Made by a program: the position numbers and the translations under genes. Of a stretch of DNA of 64,000 nt, positions 44,701 through 51,211 are shown piece after piece. The notes beneath the pieces are model-generated. The model saw nothing but the letters and a program-made list of their open reading frames with translations. It was not told the DNA's origin and made no database searches. The DNA comes from Candidatus Amoebophilus asiaticus 5a2 (lineage in GTDB: Bacteria > Bacteroidota > Bacteroidia > Cytophagales > Amoebophilaceae): the NCBI RefSeq assembly GCF_000020565.1, contig NC_010830.1, forward strand, positions 1,096,001 to 1,160,000, in the 5' to 3' direction. The first letter of the stretch is position 1, and the number at the start of each line of letters is the position of its first letter.

Positions 44701-46279
44701 GTACCAAAAAGCTGCTAAACAAGAGCATATAGTTGCCCAGTTTAGGTTGGCTTCCATGTATGAGCATGGGCAGGGCGTTACTAAAGATTTACAAGAAGCT
44801 ACCAAATGGTATCAGAAAGCTGCTGATCAACGACTTCCAGCTGCTCAAGAATGGCTAAAGAACCATGGCCAATATAATCAACAAGAAGTGAAGCAAGGTA
44901 AACAGCCTGAAGCATTGCCTGAAACAATTAATAGCAAGCTAGAAGAAGTTCTTACCCCATTAAAGGAACATTTTAAGACAGAAGCTCCTCAAGCAAGTGG
45001 TGCTTGGCAGGCAGCAATACCTACAAAAGACATTACAGCAGTGTTATCGCCGCTTGAACAAAAAGCGCTTACCCAGGCAGACAAGATTGTCGTGGATTAC
45101 AATGCCAAGTACTGTCAGAATGTTACGAACCTTTCTCGCTTTTCAAAAGCTAAGCAGCAGTTCTCTAAAGCTTTTGCTAAAACAGTGCAGGTGAGTAAAG
45201 ATGCAGTTTTAGGACCGGATATCAATTCTCTAAAAAAGTTACAGCAAGATGTCAATGCAGCCTATGGATCAGAAGTTTTGAAGCTCGATGCTGGCCGGCT
45301 AGAAAGAAATCATGCAGAGCGTTCGGCAGATGTAACCGTTTCTCATCAAAAGAGAGAGGAAGAACTTGACCGAGAGCAAGACATCGTTTCTAGCAAATTA
45401 AAGACAAATCTTACTCCTCACCTGCGTGGCGAACTTAGAAAACAGCAAGCACAAATAGCTGCTCAGCTGGCTGAAGAACATGATTTGCATGAGGTAGCTC
45501 TTAAACGTTTAGCAAGCCCAGCCCAAAGTGCTATTGAAGACTTTTACGATTGGAAGCGCAGTGTCTTTCATGACTTTACAAAGCTCCATTTAGGTAATTA
45601 CTTGATTACCTATGAAGCCCTTGCCTTAGGAACTGTCGCTCGTCATCCTGAAGCTTATGAGAACATTTTACAAGGAAGTACTGCCATTGGTTCAGTACTG
45701 GCTGATGCTTTCTTGCCATTAGGTGGCCTGCTTGGGAACGTGATAGGAAAGACAGCAGAAATCAGCGCGCAGCTATATGCAGACAAACAAATGCGGATTA
45801 AGGCGGCAAAGATAGGAAGTTTGTATGGACATAAAGGCTTAGAAGGTATGGTTGCCCTTACGCAAGAAGTGGCGGACGCCCTTTTGTTTCGCTTAAAAGA
45901 TGTAATTATTGACTTAACTCCTGAGAGTATGGATAAGCTTGCTAAAGTAGCTACAACCCAGATGATTGACTATGCACTTAAGATGTGGGAAAGAAATGAT
46001 GGCCAGACAATAAATGCTATGAATCTTTTACTTGGTGGTACTCAGCACCAACCTTCTTGGCTAAAAGCGTTCACACAGACAGCTAGGCTAGAGACAGAAG
46101 ATGGACGCTATTTAGATGGATGGAGCTTGCTTGTACAAGGAGAGCAGGTTATCTCGGATGAAGGACGCTTTATGCGAGCTGCACACTTTTTTGCTAAGCA
46201 AGCGAAAAAGAACGGAGGAGCCTTTATGGGTTATGCAGGCCAAGGAGGTTCTGCTATTAGTGGTTTGGTAGGGTTTTAA
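41798..46279 (+). CDS. Giant Sel1-repeat lipoprotein with LRR-like segment
   Basis: 1,493 aa. Order: lipoprotein signal (LVSFLLQSCGG); shared N-terminal module (LIAQGGHAVTFREEAGAL); a short leucine-rich-repeat-like stretch near 247-320 (DMSDLDISGCKLNDATI, LKFLNISNNQVS). A Pro/Ser-rich linker is followed by about 14 Sel1 repeats (about 450-1020). A coiled region comes next, then the ~400-residue C-terminal domain shared with 34165 (DFYDWKRSVFHDFTKLHLGN, GSLYGHKGLEGMVALTQEVA). Sel1 arrays bind proteins and are frequent in symbiont and Legionella effectors. No enzymatic domain is visible, unlike its OTU-bearing paralogue. The frame is intact; several 108-bp repeat units are nearly identical, implying recent repeat expansion. 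Confidence 0.82.
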   Translation: MKRTYSLFQQYIAFVLLVSFLLQSCGGGFDNNPLIPIQEGKTPLLQKQESISFSHTGPLADQTLIAQGGHAVTFREEAGALVADVEMNAPQGFSKTYEGLEVTAEQGAELAKLPCLDKKAQQRRIHLQLAKEEQPARVVIYKGAGLAGGMQVDGGSEGQAQFIRRLVDFTELRRCFNRGNLEITPANYKLLLEFAQRHALSFQSYDRGVVVKGWEASGDFSELANLLLSFTSIKVFKFNVGAQEKEAEIAEVIARAVQFYEDMSDLDISGCKLNDATIQDTIQSIPYPEKLKFLNISNNQVSAKLVSTLKESFPHTQITFSSVNSLAQQLRTPTLSSPKPTPFKPLPTLPPARVAGVKERGNSTTSEKGVVSGTPNRPNASVREKSGLLQAMSKLELSDLAGSSVQRLARGNTVSTSKPITAEPLLNKPLPIVVPPRPANMNKREDIIPNEKEDVPTLTRKAQQGDVKAQQALGVMYESGNGVTKDVKKAVEWYQKAAMQGHVEAQCNLGGMYELGRGIGKDEHQATYWYQKAADQGYAKAQYKLGMMYELGRGIAKDENQALHWYQKAAGQGNSIAQRKVKELAVNDKGWVKGKDSNLKGYKKSGEQIDASEQVNLGVAYYNGQGVQQDYVKAKECFAKAADQGNMHAQNWLGFMYQHGQGGPQNYQEAIKWFQKAADQGLADAQNNLGFMYQNGYGLSQNYQEAIKWFQKAADQGLAAAQNSLGFMYQNGYGLSQNYQEAIKWYQKAAEQGHADAQNNLGFTYQNGYGLSQNYQEAIKWYQKAAEQGNMYAQNWLGFMYENGQGVEKNYRKAIEWYQKAADQGYAYAQYNLGDMYDNGKGVSQNYQEAIKWYQKAAEKGNAAAQCGLGFMYENGLGVAQSYEGAVKWYQKGAEQENMSGKANLGRMYYEGKGIMKDIVKANKLFQEAVSTIKNWAEKGDIGPQNLLGWMYQYGQGVGQNDQEAVLWYQKAAKQEHIVAQFRLASMYEHGQGVTKDLQEATKWYQKAADQRLPAAQEWLKNHGQYNQQEVKQGKQPEALPETINSKLEEVLTPLKEHFKTEAPQASGAWQAAIPTKDITAVLSPLEQKALTQADKIVVDYNAKYCQNVTNLSRFSKAKQQFSKAFAKTVQVSKDAVLGPDINSLKKLQQDVNAAYGSEVLKLDAGRLERNHAERSADVTVSHQKREEELDREQDIVSSKLKTNLTPHLRGELRKQQAQIAAQLAEEHDLHEVALKRLASPAQSAIEDFYDWKRSVFHDFTKLHLGNYLITYEALALGTVARHPEAYENILQGSTAIGSVLADAFLPLGGLLGNVIGKTAEISAQLYADKQMRIKAAKIGSLYGHKGLEGMVALTQEVADALLFRLKDVIIDLTPESMDKLAKVATTQMIDYALKMWERNDGQTINAMNLLLGGTQHQPSWLKAFTQTARLETEDGRYLDGWSLLVQGEQVISDEGRFMRAAHFFAKQAKKNGGAFMGYAGQGGSAISGLVGF
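43787..44350 (+). repeat. 108-bp tandem DNA repeat (Sel1 units)
   Basis: The phrase CTCAGAATTACCAAGAGGCC recurs at a strict 108-bp period (near 43788, 43896, 44004, 44112) and again 216 bp later (near 44328). Each period encodes one 36-residue Sel1 repeat. Near identity at the DNA level, including silent positions, points to recent unequal exchange or slippage. Confidence 0.85.
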
Positions 46280-46303
46280 TATACTTTTTACTTAACAATT
46301 GTT

Positions 46304-46651
46304 TCAACGGAGCATACATGGGATTACTTTTAAATATCCTTCCTTGGCATAATCAAGGATCTTTTGGTCAGCAGTCATTAAATAGGAGTTGATAGCTCGG
46401 CTCGAGGCTATGATTAACCGATCAGCCGGGTCTTTATGAGGATAACTCGGTAAATCACAGCTTTGTACAAGGATAGAGGGGGTTAAATCAATTACTTTTA
46501 ACCCAGGGGTTGATAATAATTGATAAGTCCACTGATCAAGGCCAATAGAGAAAGCAATTTTATCTTTAGAAACTAGCATCGCTACTTCCCAAATAGAAAT
46601 AGCAGAGATGTATAAACATCCTTTTTTTCTTGCTGTTTCAATGAGATTAAC
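46304..46651 (-). pseudogene. PIN-domain (VapC-like) toxin, N-terminus cut by IS6
   Basis: PIN toxins are Mg-dependent RNases paired with antitoxins. The remaining ~115 residues contain ISAISIWEVAMLV, DLTPSILVQSCDLP, the acidic HKDPADRLIIASSRAI and LMTADQKILDY, the usual second half of the fold. The first strand with the essential Asp (normally LLDTHV-like) is missing because the IS6 copy starts here. Seventeen residues of an apparent N-terminus come from IS DNA. No antitoxin gene remains beside it. Confidence 0.8.
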
Positions 46652-47487
46652 GGCCCTGTTGCAAATAGAAAAGGGAAGTAAGTTTGTGAGGTGGAGAACC
46701 AATTATTGGATAGCTTAAATAGCTAATAAATTATGGGTAATGATATTAATTTCTCCAAAGATACCCTGGCCATATTTCCATAAATTGAAGCGTCCCTTTT
46801 TAAACATGCGCATTATCTCAAAGCCTTTTATGGTAGCAAAAGCAGTTTTCATCGATTTGAAGCCTAAGGTTGGGTTAATCAATCTTTTAAGCTTGCCATG
46901 GTCTGATTCTATTAGATTATTAAGATACTTAACTTGTCGGTGTTCTAAATCTGGTAGGCATTTACCTGCTAGCTTTAATTGATTGATAGCTTTACCGTAA
47001 GCAGGATTCTTATCGGTATTAATAGTTTTAGGTCTAGCATAACTAGGGATAGAATTCAGTGCTTTAGTTAAAAATCTCTTGGCCGCATTAGCATTTCTAG
47101 TAGTCGATAAATAGAAATCTATGGTATTACCTGCTTTATCTATAGCCCGATAGAGATATACCCATTTACCCTTCACTTTAACATACGTCTCATCTACATG
47201 CCAGCTATAGCCAAGAGTAGGTTTCCAGTACCATTTGAGTTTATCTAATATCTTGGGAGCGTAAAACTGAACCCACCTATAAATTGTCGAATGATCTACT
47301 TCTACCCCTCTTTCCAAGAGCATTTCTTCCAGATCACGATAGCTTACTCCGTACTTGCAGTACCATCTTACTGCCCATATAATTATATCGTATTTGAAAT
47401 GGCGTCTCTTAAAGATATTCATAGGTCTGGAGTTCTTCTTCGAATTATTCCAATTTAATCCAATTGTTCCCTTTTTGCAACAGAGCC
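46652..47487 (-). mobile_element. IS6-family element, copy A
   Basis: 836 bp with inverted ends GGCCCTGTTGCAAA / GGCTCTGTTGCAAA. It matches copy B (54441-55276) almost base for base; I see one silent difference near 47101. The two are in the same orientation. Flanks show no 8-bp duplication and join unrelated sequences (PIN toxin and zinc-knuckle fragment), as expected after IS6 cointegrate-type rearrangement. Confidence 0.9.
46715..47422 (-). CDS. IS6-family DDE transposase
   Basis: I place the start at the ATG at 47422 (MNIFKRRHFKYDIIIWAV, 235 aa); a longer frame reaches 47539 only by reading through the IS end into flanking DNA. The core has WHVDETYVKVKGKWVYLYRA near 85 (first Asp), TINTDKNPAYGKAI near 145 (second Asp) and NLIESDHGKLKR near 185 (Glu), the IS6/IS26 pattern. 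It appears active. Confidence 0.92.
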   Translation of the reverse strand: MNIFKRRHFKYDIIIWAVRWYCKYGVSYRDLEEMLLERGVEVDHSTIYRWVQFYAPKILDKLKWYWKPTLGYSWHVDETYVKVKGKWVYLYRAIDKAGNTIDFYLSTTRNANAAKRFLTKALNSIPSYARPKTINTDKNPAYGKAINQLKLAGKCLPDLEHRQVKYLNNLIESDHGKLKRLINPTLGFKSMKTAFATIKGFEIMRMFKKGRFNLWKYGQGIFGEINIITHNLLAI

Positions 47488-48026
47488 TAAAAAAGGATTG
47501 TTTACTCTGTAAGAACTGCTTAAGGGTAGGACATCGCACAAGTGAATGCTATAGCTGTTATGTATGTGGAAGAAATCATAAAACTTTTTCATGCAGACCA
47601 AGAAAACCACACCGACCTAATAAACCAAAAGTTTGGAGAGATAGTGAATTAGGAGTAGTTGTTAAGAGTACATACACATATAAAAATATTTATCCGACAC
47701 TAGTAAGAAAGTATGAAAAAGCTGTGGAAGTTTATAACGCACAATTAGCTAGAAAGGCAAATTATTTTGTAGAACTAAGTAAATTAGGGATGACAACAAA
47801 GAAAAACTTTCAATATGAAGATGATGGCAAGGTTATGGATGTGCGCATTGATGTAAACGAGGATCTTAGGGATTTTAAGAAACAGTATAAGGTTGAAAGA
47901 AAAAAAGAAATTGAGGAAGATAAAGAGAGATATGAATTAATGAATTATAAAGAGAAGGATTTTTACGTTCCTTGTTGTTCTAAGTGTGGCGAGTGTATAG
48001 GCGGTGGTTGTGATGGCCATCCATAA
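47488..48026 (+). pseudogene. Zinc-knuckle fragment resembling retroelement Gag
   Basis: The frame is open from the IS6 edge and has no own start, so it is 5'-truncated. It begins with a CCHC zinc knuckle CKNCLRVGHRTSEC (C-x2-C-x4-H-x4-C), followed at once by CYVCGRNHKTFSC (C-x2-C-x3-H-x4-C). The first spacing is that of retroviral/retrotransposon Gag knuckles; the pair in this order recalls BEL/Pao-type Gag. About 120 charged residues follow, ending in a Cys-rich tail (CCSKCGECIGGGCDGHP). Such knuckles are rare in bacteria, so transfer from a eukaryote is plausible (inference). The DNA composition is like the neighbourhood. No reverse transcriptase is present. Confidence 0.6.
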
Positions 48027-48350
48027 TCATTCTTTGAGAGCTACAGTAAAAAATGGATGGATAATTTGAATGCGATTGATAAAATAAAAAGGGGCTGACT
48101 ATTGGCAAAATATTTTAAAATACCCACAAGACTAGTTATAGTATGCCGCAACAAGGACAATCAGCAATAAGTGATGAGCTTTTATTTATGTAAAAATTGT
48201 AGTTCACTTGATATTGTGACTTACTAGCTTTATATTTTCTACACAATAATATATTATTAATATTATTGGATACTTTAACATAAAGAACAGCAAATTTTAT
48301 CAGCATTACTATGCTAAACATGTTTAACAATAAAACGAAAAGGAGAATAT
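48027..48350 (+). promoter_or_regulatory. Upstream region of the lasso cluster
   Basis: 324 bp without a gene. The best promoter-like pair is a TTG near 48207 followed about 19 bp later by TATATTTT, one mismatch from the Bacteroidetes TAnnTTTG box, which would leave a leader of about 110 nt. A strong ribosome site AAAAGGAG lies 6 bp before the precursor ATG. A 64-codon minus-strand frame at 48136-48330 looks non-coding. Confidence 0.35.
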
Positions 48351-48530
48351 ATGTATAAAAATAAATTTGAAAGACTTTTAGGTCTTCACCTTAATAATTC
48401 CACTGAACTGGAATATGATAACTATGGGAAAGTATTAACTAGTGGAAAAGCAAGTAGTCTAACGCGTGGGGATGACAATTGTATCACAGAAAATACAACG
48501 CCTCCGAATTGGATGTCTAGTACTTGGTAG
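48351..48530 (+). CDS. Lasso peptide precursor (A gene)
   Basis: 59 codons with a strong ribosome site. The leader is residues 1-39 and the predicted core residues 40-59, GDDNCITENTTPPNWMSSTW. The cut site fits lasso rules: Thr at -2 (LTR|G), Gly at core position 1, and Glu at core position 8 for a Gly1-Glu8 macrolactam ring. The leader holds a Tyr-rich patch (EYDNYG) and Gly-x5-Thr ending, matching part of the Y-x-x-P...G-x5-T recognition motif, with the Pro absent. The single Cys in the ring rules out a disulfide, so it is class II type. The tail TTPPNW could form the threaded loop, with Trp15, Met16 or Trp20 as plugs (inference). Genes B, C and D follow directly. Confidence 0.85.
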   Translation: MYKNKFERLLGLHLNNSTELEYDNYGKVLTSGKASSLTRGDDNCITENTTPPNWMSSTW

Positions 48531-48555
48531 TAGCGGTGTATTATTCATTGGTAAT

Positions 48556-48613
48556 AGTTTTAGAGGGTCAAGAAAGCTTTGTTTAAAGTTAGTATCTCCC
48601 TCTAAAACTTTTT
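48556..48613 (+). terminator. Attenuator/terminator between lasso A and B genes
   Basis: A perfect 12-bp stem (AGTTTTAGAGGG 48556-48567 / CCCTCTAAAACT 48598-48609) with a 30-nt loop is followed by a T-run (48609-48613). Partial termination here would give more precursor than enzyme mRNA, an arrangement known from other lasso clusters. Confidence 0.75.
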
Positions 48614-48644
48614 ATAATTTTTAAACACACACAATTATCTATAG

Positions 48645-49403
48645 GTGCAGAGAAAAACGTATTATCATCTTAACGAACATATTTACATTGCACAATTTCA
48701 AGAGGAGCTCATTCTATTGGATGCAAAGCAAGATAAATACATTATTTGCTCTCAGAAATTTAAAGAATTGTTACTGAGCATTGTTGAAGACAGCCATTTA
48801 CAAGTTGGGAAAGACCTCGTTTTGTCTCCTGATTTCCGAGACTTACCTCAAGATATTGGCAATCTGCAAAAGCTCGTTGATAATGGCCTCCTGCAAAAAA
48901 AAGATACTATTTATCCTTACTATATTGATTTAAAGATTAAATCTAATGGGGTTTCAAATGTGGATTGGAGTTTGCCTTTAGACCAGAAAGAATCCCCACT
49001 GAACAATCAAGTATTGAAAGCTCTTATAGCGCTCATTAAAATTAACCTTTATGTAAAAATTGGAGGTTTTTACTCAGCAATCCAACTAATTAAAAAATCT
49101 AGAAAACTTGACTCAAATTATATAATCCCGAAAGAAGAGGAACTTACAAACCTTGCTAATATAATAAATAAGGCTTGTTTTATTTATCCAACACGTACAA
49201 AATGCTTAGAATGGGCCATGACATTTGTTTTGTTGGCTTTACATCGGGGATGGAAATGTAACCTTGAAATAGGAGTGCAAAATTATCCTTTCTTTGCGCA
49301 TGCATGGGTAGAGTGTGATGAAAAGGTTGTCATGGATTCGCAAGACTTAAGGGAAGGACTAGCCATTATTGTGAATGAACCATTTAGAAAGTTAAAGATA
49401 TGA
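48645..49403 (+). CDS. Lasso leader peptidase with fused RRE (B protein)
   Basis: Removes the leader so that the core can be cyclised. The 252-aa protein begins with a PqqD-like RiPP recognition element (YYHLNEHIYIAQFQEELILLD, residues 6-26, to about 90), which binds the leader. A transglutaminase-like Cys protease follows: Cys187 in TRTKCLEWA, His219 in FFAHAWVE and Asp231 in VVMD form the expected triad. The fused RRE-protease layout is the proteobacterial type rather than the split B1/B2 of Actinobacteria and Firmicutes. GTG start at 48645 is the first formal start and has a poor ribosome site; translation may begin nearby. The stop overlaps the C gene start as ATGA. Confidence 0.88.
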   Translation: MQRKTYYHLNEHIYIAQFQEELILLDAKQDKYIICSQKFKELLLSIVEDSHLQVGKDLVLSPDFRDLPQDIGNLQKLVDNGLLQKKDTIYPYYIDLKIKSNGVSNVDWSLPLDQKESPLNNQVLKALIALIKINLYVKIGGFYSAIQLIKKSRKLDSNYIIPKEEELTNLANIINKACFIYPTRTKCLEWAMTFVLLALHRGWKCNLEIGVQNYPFFAHAWVECDEKVVMDSQDLREGLAIIVNEPFRKLKI

Positions 49404-51211
49404 TTTACGCAGGTATTATTCACTTTAATAATGTACCTGATAAAGGTCACGAATTGAGTACTAGTCTTGAATCGTATACCCATAAAACTCCCTCAATTAT
49501 ACGAAAAAAATCTCTTACGCTTTGCTACGGTAAGTTATCATATCTTAATGATATGGACGATGTTTGGGAGAGTAGTACCTCTGTTTTGATGGGACGTATT
49601 TTTGATAAAACACATTACTGTTCCTTTAAGAAAGAAGATTTTAAAAACTTGTCCCTCATAAATAAGGAGCGGATTTTAGAAAGGTTATGGGGCAAGTATG
49701 TTTACATCTATATTGATGAACAAGCATCTCAATTCAAAATTTGTATAGATCCTACTGGTCAATTACCACTTTTCTATTATTTTTTTCCTGATGGCAATAT
49801 TCTATTTTCTTCCGATATAGAACTTATTTTTAAAATTCTTTCTCGAAAAACGGAGTATAACTGGACTTACCTAAATTCTTACCTTCTCTATGGAAATAGC
49901 AGTGCCATTCAAACCCCCTTTCAAGATATTTATGAGATTCCTCCAGGTTGTTGTCTAAAAGCCAACCAAAAAGAACATAAAACGGAACCATACTGGGATC
50001 CTCTATATTCTTATAAAAAATCAGCCCCTCAAGATAAAGATGCTGTAAATATCCTAAAAACAACTTTAAGGCCATGGGTTGAGCCCTATAAGCATATATG
50101 CGTTAGTCTTTCGGGTGGTCTCGATTCTTCTTCCCTAGCCTATTGTCTTAAGGAGGTAAAAAAAGAAGATCAAGTTTTAAGCGCTGTAAATGTTTTTCAT
50201 GCATCTATTAAATCCTCTAATGAGCTCCCATATGCCCGTAAAGTTTGTCAAGAAACAGGTATTAACCTTACAGAAGTTGATATGTCCGATTCTCTTCCCT
50301 TTGATCCACCTCATAAAAAACAACTCATAAACCTTAATAAACCATTTCATGGGTTATTATGTCTGAGAGAATTAGAAGTTATGTTTGATCAAATTCCTAC
50401 AAATAATTCTTCTATTATACTTAGTGGACATGGTAGTGATCACATATTTATGCGCTCTTTCCCTGCAAAAGCTTTATCAGATTATATTCTTGAAAAAGGT
50501 CTAAAAGGATCGAGAAAGCCGCTAAAAAATATTACTCATTTCTATAGAGAGACACTTTTCTCTATTCTTAAAGAGAATGCAAAAAGTTTAAGTTCTTACT
50601 ACTTTTCAGGCCGTTTACCAAAAAGGCATCCTAAAAATAGTAGAGAATTGCCGCCTGCTTGGGTCAAGCAAGAATCACGTCAACAATCCTATCCTGTCTT
50701 TATGCACCCTATTTATGAAGAGCTACCCTCCAAAATACTGCCTGGGAAGTACAAACAGCTCGATGCTGTTTATGAGGGAATTGCTTCTATTCATATAGAG
50801 ATGAATCCTATTAATCCATTGTTTTACCCATTCCTTTATGAGCCTGTAGTTGAATTTGCTCTTTCCTTACCAACTTATACGCTGTTTGATAATGGATATG
50901 ACCGCTACCCTCTACGAAAAGCCGTCAGTGATCACTTTCAAACAGAGACGGTATGGAGGCGAGATAAAGGCCAAACAACTGGCTTATTCCAGAAAGGTAT
51001 TAAAAAAAATTTAGAGTCTATTCTGGATATCTGCCTAGATGGAAAATTTGCTAAACAAGGCCTTATTAATAAAGATGAGCTCTATAAGACAATTGTACTA
51101 ATTAGTAATGGGGATACTAAGCACATGTGGTATTTTATGAACATATTCTCTATTGAAATGTTTCTTAGACATTGGGAGGAAATAAACTTTGAGCAAAATA
51201 GAAAATTATAA
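49400..51211 (+). CDS. Lasso macrolactam synthetase, asparagine-synthetase-like (C protein)
   Basis: Activates the Glu8 side chain with ATP and closes the ring on the Gly1 amine. The 603-aa protein has a degenerate Ntn-glutaminase half without the catalytic Cys2 of asparagine synthetase B (start MIYAGIIHF). The synthetase half has the ATP-pyrophosphatase loop SGGLDSS at 238-244 and SGHGSDHIF near 347, typical of lasso cyclases. The length is normal for the family. It overlaps B by 4 bp and D by 23 bp, so the three genes are translationally coupled. No break is visible. Confidence 0.9.
   Translation: MIYAGIIHFNNVPDKGHELSTSLESYTHKTPSIIRKKSLTLCYGKLSYLNDMDDVWESSTSVLMGRIFDKTHYCSFKKEDFKNLSLINKERILERLWGKYVYIYIDEQASQFKICIDPTGQLPLFYYFFPDGNILFSSDIELIFKILSRKTEYNWTYLNSYLLYGNSSAIQTPFQDIYEIPPGCCLKANQKEHKTEPYWDPLYSYKKSAPQDKDAVNILKTTLRPWVEPYKHICVSLSGGLDSSSLAYCLKEVKKEDQVLSAVNVFHASIKSSNELPYARKVCQETGINLTEVDMSDSLPFDPPHKKQLINLNKPFHGLLCLRELEVMFDQIPTNNSSIILSGHGSDHIFMRSFPAKALSDYILEKGLKGSRKPLKNITHFYRETLFSILKENAKSLSSYYFSGRLPKRHPKNSRELPPAWVKQESRQQSYPVFMHPIYEELPSKILPGKYKQLDAVYEGIASIHIEMNPINPLFYPFLYEPVVEFALSLPTYTLFDNGYDRYPLRKAVSDHFQTETVWRRDKGQTTGLFQKGIKKNLESILDICLDGKFAKQGLINKDELYKTIVLISNGDTKHMWYFMNIFSIEMFLRHWEEINFEQNRKL

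Noticed and set aside
48136..48330. 64-codon minus-strand ORF upstream of the lasso precursor, ending SLIADCPCCGIL
   Set aside because: Low-complexity, Ile/Asn-rich composition of AT-rich noncoding DNA, no ribosome site, and it lies in the likely promoter region of the lasso operon.
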